64,000 nucleotides of DNA, taken from positions 50,626 to 114,625 of the forward strand of contig JAPEVC010000116.1 of assembly GCA_027946555.1 (NCBI GenBank). Reading direction: 5' to 3'. Every line of letters starts with the position of its first letter. Within the stretch, counting starts at the first letter, position 1. Position numbers and translations under genes: made by a program. Below the pieces are notes generated by a model that did not search any database, was not told the origin of the DNA, and saw only the letters and a list, made by a program, of their open reading frames with translations. The DNA is from Gnomoniopsis sp. IMI 355080. Lineage: Eukaryota; Ascomycota; Sordariomycetes; Diaporthales; Gnomoniaceae. This document shows, piece after piece, positions 49,466-64,000 of this stretch.

Positions 49466-52185
49466 TCACTGGGTATTCCAATCCGCTTTGTAGCCTCCCA
49501 TAGCCAGGCCCCCCATATTTCCCTGGCCCCCTCCCATCATCTGCTGCGCCATCATCTGTCCCGAACTACCCAGCTCCCCGACGCCTCCCATATCAGCGTC
49601 TGTTCCTCCACCTCCACCGCTCTCTCGTGCATGCAACACCAGCTCGCCGCCCGTCAATAACAACTGCTCATAGATGTTCTTTCTCAGCGGTAACAAATCG
49701 CCCGCGTGGTTCCGCACCAGCTCCGCGACCATGCACAGCCCATTCTCCCGATCAATCCGCGCCATATTGGCCTGCGTCGCCGCGTCCACCTGCTGTGGCT
49801 CCAGACTCCCCAGCCCAAGGCCCTCGATACCCAGGCTTGCCTGGCCTTGCTGCTGCTGGCCATCCCGCACGCGCAACGGCCCGTCCTCTTGACCTTCTGC
49901 AGGTGGCGAGCTGCTCGCCGCCAGCAGCAGGTCGTGGCCATCAGCCATATCGCGCCCTGTGATGGACTCTACGAGCGCGCGACACGCCTCGAAGGACTGT
50001 AGCGCGGATTGAACGACGCGCGCGCCGTCGGGTGCGCGCGTCATGAGAGCAAGCACGAACCAGGCTTCGGACCGAAGGGCGGGGAAGCGCGTTTGCTTGA
50101 TGAGGAAGGAAAGCGGGACGGCGAGGTCATGTGCGGAGTAGAAGCGGGCGCGGCGGGTGGAGGAGGAGGCGGACGAGGAAGATGTGGTTGAGGTTGGGGA
50201 GGAGTGCGTGTGGAGGGCGGGCGAGGGTTGTTGGTGCTGGGGGGAGTGTAAACTTGACGAGCTGGGTGAGAAGGCGTTGGCAGAGGAGGGTGAGAGAGAT
50301 GAGGCAGTGTTGACATAAATTGTGCCGTCGTCACCGGTGTTGGTGGTGTTGTTGTTGTTGTCGTGCCGCACGCGCTTTGCACCATGCGTGTAGGATGGCT
50401 CCTCTGGCAACACAGGGCTCAAAGGCGTAGAATGCAGGATCCGGCATACGGTCGCCACAGCTCTAGCGACTTCCATCTTGGTTGGCTCGGCATCGCTGCG
50501 CTCAAACAGAGCCGTGAGGATGTGTAGGTTACTCCGGTCGTGCGCCGGTGAGTCCGGATCCGCGCTAAGGGGTGCACAAAGCCTACGTACGTTCGGCGGG
50601 CATCCAACTAGCAATAGTCGGGCAAGAGATACGGCTGCGAATTGGGTCTGTGGCTGGCTATCGCCCCATGTAGACCAGAGCTTGGGCAGCATGTTGGACT
50701 CAAGGAGCCTTCCCAACAGAGGCTTGTTAACTGCGGGAATCGCGAGGTTCTTGAGGAAGGACAGTACGGCGTGAGTAAGTTGGGCGTTGGGTGGTGTATC
50801 ACCTGCTGTGCAACGCTGAAGAAGGTTCATGAGTGGTGTGTGGATCTGCGCGTCGCGAACAAAGGTGATGCAAGCAGCATCACTCCTTGCCAAATTGCCC
50901 AAGGCAAGACACGCTGCTGTCTGGAGATTGGCGTGCTGCGGAGGGCCATGGAGCCAACTCTGCAGTGTCTGAAAGACAGGGAGCTGCAACATGGCGGGGC
51001 CACCTTGGGCTGAACCTGGAACGAAGTCCGGGAGTGCGGAAATGTCGGCCAGCACGGGGATGAAGGCGTTGCGGAGAGCTCGCAGCTGCGCTGCGTCGTC
51101 AGGGTCTGAGGCCTGGGAGGGATCGAAGTGTGTGTAGGACATGGAGAAGGCTGTGAGTAGCATTGGAATCCCGGCCAGAATGTATGCCTGGAAGGTCTCG
51201 TGAGTCAAGTAGGCAAGGGCTACCGAGGTGAGCCCGCTGAAGTCTTCCAGGTCGACAGGATGCTGACGATTGGTGGCAACGCTGAGGAGGACAAGGGGCG
51301 TCGCCGGAGGCCCGTTGCGACTTTCAGGTTCTTGAGGAGGTCAGTGATATTGAAAGGAAAGGGGGTCGTGAGGCCATAGAACAGACCTTGCGTGATCAAG
51401 AGAGCCAAGATCTTGCAGACAAGATTGACGTAGAGACGACATGCTTCCAACCTAGGACCACCGAGAATCTCAACCAGCTTTTGGCTGAGTCCTGCCTCAC
51501 ATGCCTGGAGCTGGACAGGCTCTGGAGTAAGATGTTGTTAGTTTCGGTGTTCTGGCAAGTGGACGAGTGCAAGCTTCCTACCATAATCCACCAACACATT
51601 ATATAGTACGGGTATCACAAAGGCGAGAAGAGAATCATCGTGGAGGAGTTCTATGATGGCGTTTATTCGACCGCTTTCCACAACACGGGCTCTATTTTCA
51701 TCTGCGATCTGTGTGAGTCAATGGATCCCAAGCTTGGTTCATTGTGTTTTGGTAGAGTCTCTCACCTGTATCTGCGCAGGAGTTTCCAATCAATCGAAGG
51801 GCATGAGACCTTAGGAGTGGTCTCAACCCGGGCGTGGGCAGAATGCCCAGGAAGAAGTTCAGAATGCCTGATTCTCCTATTGGCGACCGCCAGAGTGCTG
51901 GATGGTTGTGTTAGCAAGAAAAATCGAAACTCTCTTCCGAGGTCGTTGCATGAAGGCTTAGCGCTCACCAAGTCGGCTTCCATCACCAAGCTTCTCAGCG
52001 ATGCGGTCGAGAGTCTCGGATCCGCTGACCCAAGCATTGTGTGCCTCGAGCAGAACGGCGCGCAGATGGGCGATGCGGTACTGCTTCTCCTCATCTGTGA
52101 GGACAGTCTCATCATCGTCGCCGCCGGCAGGCTGCACCTCACCCTCGGAGCGCTTGAAGAGGTCTTGGATGTCGTCTGGGGTCAT
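49466..52185 (-). CDS. Armadillo-repeat SmgGDS (RAP1GDS1)-like protein
   Basis: Five exons on the minus strand: 52185-51969, 51897-51766, 51701-51582, 51521-51387 and 51330-49466, giving 822 residues; every intron joins at phase 1. Intron 4 uses an unusual GTCTGT donor. The N-terminus is acidic (MTPDDIQDLFKRSEGEV). Helical armadillo-type repeats follow, for example LRLIGNSCADTDENRARVVESGR and LQTAACLALGNLARSDAACI. This matches fungal relatives of SmgGDS, which bind prenylated small GTPases of the Rho/Rap type and help their exchange or trafficking. A low-complexity Asn/Thr/Ser/Gln insert of about 80 residues lies in the second half. The C-terminus is Gly/Met rich (QMMAQQMMGGGQGNMGG). The exchange role is inferred from the family. 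Confidence 0.85.
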
Positions 52186-55100
52186 GTTGACGGCCAGGGC
52201 AGACGAGGTCCGGAAGGCCCCATCCAAGTCCCAGAATTTCAGTGAGTTGCAGGTGGAATCATGCAACCTTAATGACGGAAACAGAAGGCAGTCGAATGGT
52301 GAAATTTCCGGGGGTCTGGGTTCCGATGCGAGGTACAGAAAGGTGCCCCCAGCGCAGCAAAGTGTCACTGTGGTTTTAACGGAACAGTGGGGATTGTTCC
52401 AATGGGGCCGCGATAGAGAAGTAGGGTGAGGGTCAGGGTCCTGGTCCTAGCCTGATGGGGGTTGTTTTGGTGCAGTTCGTGTGCGTCTTTGAGCCGGCGT
52501 TGATTTCAAGAAATTTTTCGTGACCGTGGCCAAGTTTCGACAATGTGAATAAATGTCGATCGCGCCGACCAACCGAGTTTCGCTCTGAGTGACGGCTCGT
52601 TGCGGCTGGCGGCGGTGCAGCTGCGGTCAGATAGGGAGGGCCGCAAGATGATGACACCAAGAGCCGCACAATCGTCTTACCACATCATCTCATCACCTCA
52701 TCACACACGGCAGGTTACAAGTCGACCAAGAAGCTGAGAAATAAAGACGCAGGTTTGGGTTCTGGCGGCTGTAAGGCAGCTTGGCGACGCCGCTGCTGGG
52801 GAGATTTACCAGGGCCCCACAGTGGGTGCTAGAGCCAACAGCTTGCGACATGATAGTGGGTTGGGTTGTCGCCAACTCCAACCTTGGCTTGGCACCCACT
52901 GACGAGCATCGCCCGTTATGATTGCCATCTGCATGCAGCGTGGGCATTCTCACCTGCCTAACACGGTCAGAGACTCTGAGTTGACTTGATGGCATCTTCT
53001 AGGTAGCTAGAAGTCGGTAGGCTTGCACTGACAATGTAAGCTAGGCGGCCTGCTTATACGTGAGCAGATCCTCGTGCACGACAGCGCTGGCAGGGTACCT
53101 AGATAAGGTGGGAGAGTACAGGAAAGGATATAAAATGACCCTTCAAGGACCACAAGCATAATTTGTCGTCGTGTTCGGTGACACATTGACCATTGGAAAG
53201 CCGACTTCGACAGCCCCGGAGTCGGCTAGACAAAGGCATGACTACCAAGGTACACAAGCAGACAAAGTATTACGGCAACATTTCCCTAAGCATCACCGGA
53301 GGCCAGGACGGTGTTCACATGGAGTCTATGGCAGTAGGTCACTTCCGCGACTCAGCAACAGAATATGTCCTCGTGAAAACTCGGAACCGGACTTCTCAAG
53401 TCCAGCCCGGTTCAAGGCGATCTTGCTCTTCGCTGTGGCGACAGTCCTGCTAGTCAAACTGGTGACAGCCGCTTTTATAGAGAGCTTTTCCTCCACGTGC
53501 ATCCCCTGCAATGGCTCAAACCAGTGGATGTCCATACTTGGTACGATTTTCGTTGAAATTCCCAGCTCGAGATGGAAGGCGAAGTTTCTTGGCCGGCTAG
53601 AAGGGGGAAATTCGAGGAATAGCAATGACTGAAGCCATTCCGAGTCAGCGGATGACTCGGTCGTCTAGTTGTGAAGTTCAATAATGATCTTTGCTTTAGG
53701 GCAAACTCTCCGTGCCTGTAACTATTGGTAAACATGGTGTAGTCGAAGTCGCCAATTCAGAGAACGAGGCGGTGGGAATATATCCACAGACAGCCCCCTC
53801 CCCTCAAAGGATATCAGTCTTCAGGTTCTAACTTCTTCCTTTTGCTGCTCAGTTGATCGAATAGTAATCACGGGCAAGATTATAAGGGTTGATGGAGTTT
53901 TTCAACGACCTGGATGGCCAGAGGCGAAGGATTTCCTCTGGCAATGTTCACGTTCCAGAGATCCCGTCTTCCATCATAAGCAAGCGGCGCCTTGTTGCAT
54001 CACTGTTCCAATGTCTGTGAACGATGATGTATTCCCTAGGTCAGCCGACTCATGAGTGTCATGTGTGGGATTGTAGGTCAAGAGCTGCGTTAGGGAAGGA
54101 AGGTAGTATGCCAACCGTGATAGGAAGGTCGACCACCCACCTAGGCAGTTAGTATACAAGAAGCTGCAAAGCGGGTGGTCGGCGAAGCCGATGGAGTGAA
54201 ATTTAGGACGCCCTATTCAACGAGAATTCTCGTCAAATTCGTTCCAGCTTCCAGCGGTGTGCAGATTGTGGTGTCGTCCCGAGGCTTATCCTGGCAATTG
54301 GAAGCGTCAGCCGAGCAGCAGTCCTCGATCCGACCTGACGAGGCTGTCTGTCGACAGCTCGGCCGGCAGGTAACCCGTTAAAATCATTCCATGTATTTAT
54401 TGCTTAATGTATGTAGTGATTAGAGCCAGCCAGCACCAAGCGGCGAGGGTCACACGAGGATTACGGAATTGAATACACCATGGATGAGCTCTCACCTGTC
54501 CAACACCGCAGACTTCTCAGCAGTTCAATCCACTAGAACCTATGTTCGCCAAGCTTCAGGTATCTCAGAAGATGAATTTTCCTTGAGATAGTGTCTTCTG
54601 AATGCTTTAATATCTGTTCTCAGGTGGCCCACGGCGCGACTATTTCTAGCCCAGGCTGTCAACGGGAGCACCAATGGACCAGTCCGAGCAGCCCAAACTC
54701 CCGCCGGTCAATGACCTTTGTCCAGGCTGTCAACGCGTCAAGCGACGTGCCCAATGAAGAAGGTACGGTCCAGAACTTTACCTCATAACATGATCAAAAC
54801 CCGCTCAGGTCGGCACCGAAGCCCAAACCAGACTGGTCAGCTCCACGATGGGCAGTGCAGGCATCATATCCTTCTGGTTCTCTTCTTGGAGTGAATTGCA
54901 GTTCAGTTAGGGTCTGGGAGATACCTGCGGATGACGATTGATCGTATTTATTGGCAGAAGGCGAGCTCGCAAATATATGAAGCAGAATGATGTAGCCTCT
55001 TGTTAAGTCAATACCTCAGGTAGGTGGTCAAGGAAGAGCCGCACGGACCACACACGCTTTAGAGCCCCTACCTCGCGCTCCAGACCGGGGGCAGGGGCAA

Positions 55101-55312
55101 GCTCAAGCGAAGGCTGAAGTGCTGAGGCAATCCCAGCAAGCTCCAATGGAAAATCTGATGATGATGCATGCAACTTTTTTGCCGAGCTTGTTGCATGTAG
55201 CCAGTCTACCACGCCATAACTTTTCCTGGACTCTCTTCACTGGACACTGCTTAGTACTACTTCGCGCGTGTGGAAAGCTCCTGCTGCAAAGAAATCCCCA
55301 TATACAATTACC
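52186..55312. other. Long intergenic stretch
   Basis: 3.1 kb without a supportable gene. A frame at 53238-53453 follows a TATA-like GATATAAAATG but has no domain and clashes with another frame that holds a hydrophobic segment. Two CCAGGCTGTCAACG-type copies lie close together near 54651 and 54723. Confidence 0.5.
54651..54735 (+). repeat. Short direct repeat, CCAGGCTGTCAACG
   Basis: The 14-base word occurs twice, about 72 bases apart, in a gene-free region (starting near 54651 and 54723). The copies are exact over this length. No flanking structure suggests a mobile element. Confidence 0.5.
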
Positions 55313-56283
55313 ATGGCAGCCAAGGGCGGCGAGCGGACCGCCTCGTCTGCGACACGATTTACCGCGACCACACCACACGCATCCTCCAAATTGGGCTCAG
55401 GGGCCGCCAAGGCACCGACCTCTAGATTTGCTCCCGGACCACGCACAGAAGGGCCTGGGAAACCAGTTGGTTCTAGAGGCCCGTCATTAGGCGCAGAAAC
55501 ACCAGAACAGCGTGTCGCACGGCTACGAGCCGCGCACGAAGCGGCCAAGAATGCGAAGATTTCGCGTTTCGACTCGATCCTTGCTAAGGCGAGACCATTT
55601 TTTGACTCGGCGCATAGACTCACAGTAATAAGTCTCGTCGGCTTGACAGGTACGCCACTCCGCTGTCGTCCCCTCTTGCTTTCACCTCCACGACCCGAGC
55701 TACCATGGTTTGAGGCTAACTACTTTATCCTGAGTGAACAGCCGTCGCGGGCCTCATGACAGCCTACACAGCGTACGATATGCTTCGGTACAACCGCGCA
55801 CGCAAGATCGAATTTTTTGAAGCCCAAAAGAAAATGTCCGCGGAAAGTCTCGAGGCAGCCCGCCTGGCATACATGCGCGGTGATGCGACAGACGAGCAAA
55901 TGTCTCTCATAGAGGAGGCGAACGCACGGCCCGAGGGCTTTCAGCTGCCTAGTATATTGAGTGCGCCGAAGCCGATCGAAAAGACAGCGTCTGAAGAACC
56001 TGCAGTGATGGGATCGTCAGCAGAGACCCAGCCGGAGAAGAAGTCGGGATTATGGGGGTTCTTCTCGTCAGGGTCGAAGAAAGAGGGTCAGGATGCAGCA
56101 GCAGAGAAGCCGCAGCCGCGCTCGCTCGACGACAAACGAGCCATGTTGGAGAGTGCGAGAGCTGCATTTGAGCAAGAGAAGGAGAACCAGGTAAAGGGAG
56201 GTCCCCTCGATCGACTCGGGACGGACAATTCGATATCAACAAAAACCGCCGAACAACCCAAGAAGAAGGGATGGCTGTGGTAG
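55313..56283 (+). CDS. COX14-domain mitochondrial assembly protein
   Basis: Two exons, 55313-55649 and 55742-56283, 292 residues. The 92-base intron (GTACGC to GAACAG) joins at phase 1 in the middle of the membrane span. I start at the ATG at 55313; the frame upstream opens only at GTG. The N-terminal 90 residues are Ala/Thr/Arg/Pro rich, possibly a mitochondrial presequence. The core is FFDSAHRLTVISLVGLTAVAGLMTAYTAYDMLRYNRARK, one membrane span with basic ends, as in fungal proteins annotated as cytochrome c oxidase assembly (COX14, PF14880). A charged region follows, then a tail ending KKKGWLW and an internal echo, KKSGLWGFF. A role in complex IV assembly is inferred from the domain only. 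Confidence 0.7.
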
Positions 56284-57120
56284 AGAACACGCTTGGACAG
56301 AGTTTCCAGGGATTCTCGACACTCAAAAGCGACAAAAGCAAAGGGCAGGAAACAATGCTCTAGCGATGCCACGATCATTTAGTCCACGACTGTACCATAT
56401 CTTTAGATGGCATATATCGGCGTCAGGTTGTGTATATAGAGGGTGGCAGCATGTTCAATGTGATTGGACATTGATCCAATTCGAGCACTTCTTCTCTCCG
56501 ATAAATCGAGCCTTCTTAGCCGATCCGTCACCGTACGAGCATAAGCAAACTTATGTCATATTCCAACAACCGCTTGACTAGACAAATTTGTCTGCTCCAT
56601 CGGCCGGAATGCAGTGCTTGCGCGTCCTCGCAAGCGGGAATTACCGACTCTCCGAGTCGCATATAGTCGTGGGGGTTTCAAGCCCAGAGCCTGGGCGAAG
56701 AACTCAGTACTTCGTGAGTGCAGTCGACCAAGATAACATAGGTCAAGGGCAGTGACCGGTTCAGTACGGTGACAGTTGGCAAGGTGTTATTTCGGGAACG
56801 GCTTGCATGCAGAATGCTTCCACCCGAGTTCTAGAAATCAGGACCTTCGGTGTTTTGACCTGCCCAAACCAGCACGCTTCACGAGAGCCGATAAGAGATA
56901 TGTTCACTCTACGTCAATGTCAGTCAGACCTCATACTCGTCTGGGTCTCGGTCAGTATTCCATGTCAAACCACATAGACATCATCATGCCTTCAAATGTT
57001 CAGTATTCAGTGTCTATGAGTTCACATCCATACCCATTAGCGGATGAACAACATCGTCCTCCATTCATGCACTATCTCGCTTCCCGTATTTCAGTGTCAA
57101 GGCGAGAATAATCACCAAAA
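56284..57120. other. Intergenic, GNAT promoter
   Basis: 837 bases with no gene seen. The 60 bases before 57121 are rich in A and C, ending CAAAAATGG around the start codon. Confidence 0.5.
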
Positions 57121-57795
57121 ATGGCACGCGACCATCCCGTGCGCACGATCACCACCTTCGACCGACTCTTCCGCACCAAGCGGCTCGTTTTCCGCGCTCT
57201 CGAAAACAACCCCGAGCACGCCGCCTTCCTTCGGGATCTCGTGATGCACGATCCGGAAGCCTACGCGCAGTCCACCGACCGCCTCCTTGTCCCACTGACA
57301 CTCGACGATCTCGAAGCAGACATAGCAGGGCTCGTGAAGTCACTGATGGCCGTTGTGATCTGCCTGCGGCCCGACGAGGACAACGAATCGCCAGATGCTG
57401 AAGGCGAACTCACCGCTGTAGGCTGGCTGACGCTCTCCTGCCATGCGTTAACGCTACACCATCGCTCGTGCACACTGGGGATCATGATCGCATCTGCGCA
57501 TCAGGGTGAGGGCTATGGGACTGAGGCGATTAATTGGGCGCTGGATTGGGCTTTTCGTGTCGCAGGCATGCACGCTGTCAGGCTCTCGTGCTTCAGCTTC
57601 AATGAGCGTGCTGCTAGCCTGTATCAACGGTTGGGCTTCGTGAAGGAGGGCGTTACCAGGGAGGCTTACTACTATGATTGTAAGTGGTACAATCGCATTT
57701 TGTTCTCGATCCTAGATCGGGAATGGGCTGTCAAGCGGGGTATTCGAGACGAGGTATTCAATTCAGGCCATAACACGAAGGGCGCATGTTCCTAA
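57121..57795 (+). CDS. GNAT acetyltransferase, RimJ/RimL type
   Basis: A single exon of 224 residues, starting at an ATG in an AAAAATGG context. It begins with the RimJ/RimL-like opening TKRLVFRALENNPEHAAFL-type strand (RTKRLVFRAL). Motif A is LGIMIASAHQGEGYGTEAIN, with the Q/R-x2-G-x-G signature QGEGYG. Motif B follows as VRLSCFSFNERAASLYQRLG, then FVKEGVTREAYYYDCKWYN, the usual end of this subgroup. Relatives acetylate ribosomal protein N-termini, other proteins or small amines. There is no targeting signal. The domain is complete and its ligand-binding loop intact; the acceptor is unknown. Confidence 0.9.
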   Translation: MARDHPVRTITTFDRLFRTKRLVFRALENNPEHAAFLRDLVMHDPEAYAQSTDRLLVPLTLDDLEADIAGLVKSLMAVVICLRPDEDNESPDAEGELTAVGWLTLSCHALTLHHRSCTLGIMIASAHQGEGYGTEAINWALDWAFRVAGMHAVRLSCFSFNERAASLYQRLGFVKEGVTREAYYYDCKWYNRILFSILDREWAVKRGIRDEVFNSGHNTKGACS

Positions 57796-58288
57796 GTCTT
57801 CGAACGATAGTCAATGTATTGTCAACCATCAATGAACGAGTTTGTGCAATGGACGAAGTTTATGTGCCCTCTTTCTTGCCGTCTAGGTCTGTTTCAAGTA
57901 CTGATACCTCTCTGTGGTGATAGTAGGTGAACTAGGCTGTGGCAGGACCATGGGATTAAGAACCGGAGTCCGGATATGTCTTATGTCCCAAGCCATCTAG
58001 GCAATGCAAGCTTTTATTCTGCAAGGCAATATCCCTGGGGCGATGACCCCAAAAGCCATCACCCCCAAAGGCGTTAAAGGCAGTTATCCCACATGCAATG
58101 TTTCTGTGAAAAAGGCATCCCATGAACGGGTAATCCACTGGCAACTAATCCAGAGGGTCTGTACAACAATTGTCAGAGCCTCATGTACCATTCTGGCTGG
58201 TTTATTTGCAGAAACTTCGTATTCGTGAGGTTGGAAAGAGGCGTGTGGGTCGACTGGGGCAGAATTGGCATCTGCCAATGGTTATTCA
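57796..58288. other. Intergenic between convergent genes
   Basis: 493 bases with the 3' flanks of the GNAT and GH43 genes. No gene seen. The pair GGGGCGATGACCCC/AAAAGCCATCACCCCC near 58038-58067 can form a weak hairpin. Confidence 0.5.
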
Positions 58289-60766
<2,478 letters not shown>

Positions 60767-63700
60767 CTTGACGAAGAAGTTCAAAAGACACGCCTCTTAA
60801 GAAGTTACCTAGAATACCGACTGCCTGATCACGAAACGTTTCTGAATTATGTAGTAAATAGGAACTTGTCTCCCGTCTAATTCAGTATTATATATTTAAT
60901 CGTGTCCAGTTGAGCGCAGTTCCCCCGCATTGTGCCCCAGTCGATCTGCTGGCAATTATCAATACGGCTAAATTGTCTAATAGAGCCGGTAGATTTGGAA
61001 ATTTTGCAGGGTTCTTGTATGCTTTACTCACAATACCGAGGTGTTCTATTGCGCAGTGTAGGATTGCTCAAACACAAGTTCCAACGCGCGTCTACTGAAG
61101 AGTGACGTCGTATATACGGGGTACTGGATATCTACCATATCTGCTTCCATCTTGTATATGGACATGGTCGCCTGCATGGATGCTGATTTCCGGGCGGCTG
61201 ATCAGGTAGATCAATTCGAATTTGTCCTGGCCTTTCTTTTTCAAGGGCGTGAGTCCCCAACACCTATACCGTCATATGCTGCAAGGCTGAATTGTTGGGA
61301 TCAAGAGTCGTTCTAGGAACTACTAATAATGGAGTCATAGACTAGTGATGGAACGCCAAGGAGATTCTTCTGTAGGTAAGCTGTTTATACGCAAATCTAT
61401 ATGGAGATGTCTGATTCCATGTAGCCTGGTTGCATCGAGCAACAAATTTGTCTTCTCAACAATCAACAGCGAACCTTGGAAGTACGACAAGCTAATGTAC
61501 AGCTTCTGTCCAAGTGGCACGGACATGAATATAAATCTAGGCAGAAGATACCGAGACACCATTTATCTGTCCCCGGGGAGGGGCAGAGGTGGCTGGTTAT
61601 CACACATTGGCGGTCTCGAGAATTCTGGAATATACTGCTACTGCTTGATCAGTCCATTTCAGTACGACAGCAAGGGCACTACCGACTCTCTTGTGTATTA
61701 ATGTACAAGTTCTTCTAGCCAAGAGTGTGGGCTCAAAGCTTTTCAAGTGTACGAGGTCAGGTAAGGCAATAGTCACAGACTCATGTGTCTGTACTCGTCA
61801 CTATCTCGGTGATCTAACTCAAGCTAACTTGCATGTGTGTAAATGAATTAGGCCCAGAATCTGAACGCGTTCGACAAAGTGTGCAGTCTCCATTTCGACA
61901 CTCAAAGCCACAAGATTCCTGTGGGAGCACGTCAGGCTCCCTCAAAAAACGCTGTTTGCTTCCTGAAGTCTCTCTCCCGAGGTTCAGTCCTCCCTCCTTG
62001 CACGGCTGGTCCTTGACGGGTAGAACATCGAAGCTTCTCTAACAGTCCCCTCACCGCCATGTTGGCTTACCGGGCCCGTTGCGAGGTTTTCCCCAATTTT
62101 CCTGGGTCCAGTGACGACTCCAAAACCAAGGCCTCGATGCGGTGACAGTTAAGCGACCTATCTCAAGCATAAGCCGCAGAAGGAGAAGAACGCAGTCAGC
62201 ACGGCGTGTCTCGGGCAGCCGATGGGAGGGAAAGCACAGTGGAACGCACGTACGTTCATTTCTCAGCCCTATAGGGCTTGATTATGGTGCTGACGTGATC
62301 CCATGTGTCGTGGTCCCCTGAGAGAGTTGGGGGGGGGGGTGAAATGACGGTGTGAGATGACACGAAGTCACCGCCTGCTTGGCCGACGTGGAGATGATTT
62401 CTCTGAGGCTCCTGAACAAATTCCATATGAGTTTGAGCTTGCAAAGACAGCCGCCGCGTGGAACGCGCAACGAGGGGAACGGCCATCTGATCAGGAGAGA
62501 GTAGTGTACCGAAATAGTACTACCATGAAGCTAATTTTCTGGCTGACTATTTTGAAACGAGATGGATGGCCAGAAGGATCTGACCGGCATCAACATGGTT
62601 CATGAATGGATGAAGGTGAGATTCGATTGTATCTCGATTGTCAAAGAAGGATGCAATACGCACACACACGAAGTCATATCTAGGAGTCCAATGTCACATT
62701 TTGGGGATATCTTTTCAGTGGAAGCTCTTGTTTTTTTTTTTTTTTTGTTTTTGATTTTCAATTTCATGCCTAACTCAGGAAGTAAATAGTCTCGTCTGGC
62801 CCTCGGATCTACCTAAGTAGGAGTCCATGGCCCGTAGCCGCATTCGCTCCCGAGCTGATGGATACGCGTGACAAATGGACCTTCCATCCTGTTGTGCGAC
62901 GTTGCATGGCAGATCATTGGCTATGGGACCGGCGTACGGTACCCTTTGATGAAGAATATTGGGTTGGGGTATTTACCCGTGTATTCTACGAGTGTCGGAG
63001 TAGCTTTTTTCTACTTGGCAGCAGAGGAAAGGGCGGGCTTTGCGGGCCTATCCCACCACCAGAACAAGAAGACTGTGACAAGAGAGTTGCGCGCAGGGCA
63101 GGGTGAATCTTTTTGCCTCGTTCTATCGTTGTCCACGAGACATCACAGGCCCCTGGCCCCTCTTGACCGAGTCTGCTTTTGTGGCTGGCTGGCCTGGCCT
63201 GCCTGGCCTGATTACACCTGGGCACCAGCCTTGGATGGCCCGAACTATTGCGCGAAAAGAGCCACGCCGGTTTCAATAACGGGGAATCTGTGCCGCGGGG
63301 ACGGCAGGCTATGCCAGTACATTTCCAAAGGCGTCTGTAACGTGTGTTTGGGGGGTGTTGAGGAGGTCACACCTCAGCACACGGGAAGACACTCTGGGCA
63401 TATTTCGTAATGAAAGATGTACAGAATAGTTGGACTCGACACATCGACTGCATACACATCGACATAAAAGGCGACAAGAAATTCAGTACAAAATAGTCAT
63501 GTCTTGGCACGCTCGGTTCGAGATTGCAGCACTTTCCGAAAGCAGGGCCACCACCGCCATCACGAGGTCCGCCTTTCTGCAGGCTGGTTCTACATCGGGG
63601 TCTCTGCTGCGACGTGGCACCTCTACCCAAAGACATGGCCGTTGTAGTTGAGGCTCTGGAAAGGCGGGCGGCTCGGGATTGCCTCGTGTAATGGTGGGTA

Positions 63701-64000
63701 CCGCCTGTGATAAGTTGGCAGCGGGGGCGTCAGTGACGATTTGAGATGCAATCTTTTGACTATGCCTCATGAGCGGGAGGATATGTGGCCATCCAGGCTG
63801 CATGAACGTCTCGGTGACGCATTAGTTGGTCCTTTTGAAGTGCCGGGCATGTGCATAGTTGGGCGTACATAGATATGAAAGCAGAATTGTGCTGAATAAG
63901 GAGCATCTGAGACCATGGCAGCCACGAAGCAGCGGGATGGGGTCTCTGATGGATTATGAGGTACAAACAAAAGCAAAAGGCGGAGACCGGGGCGGGGGGG
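60767..64000. other. Gene-free right end of the window
   Basis: 3.2 kb without a supportable gene. The longest frame (62868-63410, 180 codons) starts at GTG and owes part of its length to a GGCCTGGCCT-type repeat at 63183-63210. Other tracts are G11 at 62329-62339 and T16 at 62731-62746. No telomere repeat (TTAGGG) is seen at the end. Confidence 0.55.
62731..62746 (+). repeat. T16 homopolymer
   Basis: Sixteen T in a row, the longest homopolymer in the window, in a gene-free region. Confidence 0.85.

Noticed and set aside
53128..53632. TATA-like box followed by a 71-codon frame and an overlapping frame with a hydrophobic segment
   Set aside because: The two frames cannot be joined by a convincing intron and neither resembles a known protein.
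62868..63410. 180-codon plus-strand open frame
   Set aside because: It starts at GTG, overlaps a minus-strand frame and runs through a GGCCTGGCCT repeat that lengthens it artificially; no domain or signal is seen.
63960..64000. G-rich window end as a possible telomere or contig edge
   Set aside because: There are no TTAGGG units; it is only a G-rich tail of ordinary sequence.

Overview
This is nuclear DNA from a filamentous ascomycete (Pezizomycotina). The genes are split by short introns of mostly 50-200 bases, usually with GTRAGN donors, (C/T)AG acceptors and CTRAY-type branch points. The products are typically fungal: a GH6 cellobiohydrolase, a GH43 glycosidase, a Pex24/dysferlin-domain peroxin, a GT90 transferase and a very short copper-type metallothionein. 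Class or genus cannot be fixed from the sequence alone. I found no rRNA, tRNA, CRISPR array, transposase, LTR or telomere repeat. Gene models below were built by joining reading frames across splice sites; every join keeps frame. Many open frames begin at TTG or GTG, so I moved starts to the first sensible ATG.

Layout. 1-4.8 kb is gene-free. 4.8-9.0 kb holds one large, probably nuclear protein of unknown function. 10.4-12.6 kb holds a peroxisomal or ER membrane peroxin. 13.4-17.2 kb holds a small secreted HExxH protein and a GH6 cellobiohydrolase. 18.1-18.7 kb holds a GNAT acetyltransferase. 20.5 kb holds a 24-residue metallothionein in two exons. 21.0-25.5 kb holds mitoribosomal protein mL50, an uncharacterised type I membrane protein, and DAHP synthase (first step of the shikimate pathway). 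25.5-28.9 kb is gene-poor. 28.9-30.9 kb holds an uncharacterised protein followed by a second open frame in the same phase directly after its stop. 31.9-38.5 kb groups a UDP-glycosyltransferase, a 2-oxoglutarate/Fe(II) oxygenase, a BAHD-like acyltransferase and an enoyl-CoA hydratase. 39.8-40.2 kb holds a small secreted cysteine-rich peptide precursor. 41.0-42.9 kb holds an M20 carboxypeptidase. 44.6-46.6 kb holds a GT90/CAP10 transferase. 47.6-52.2 kb holds ribosomal protein eL13 and an armadillo-repeat SmgGDS-like protein. 55.3-57.8 kb holds a COX14-domain protein and a second GNAT. 58.3-60.8 kb holds a seven-exon GH43 enzyme. 60.8-64 kb shows no supportable gene.

How the genes relate. Most are housekeeping genes with no operon-like link. 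Two themes stand out. Secreted plant-polymer degradation is represented by GH6 and GH43. The block at 31.9-38.5 kb combines glycosyl transfer, oxidation, acyl transfer and acyl-CoA chemistry, which is the kind of set seen in fungal glycolipid or other tailored-metabolite loci. It has no backbone synthase, P450, transporter or regulator inside the window, so a pathway assignment is inference only.
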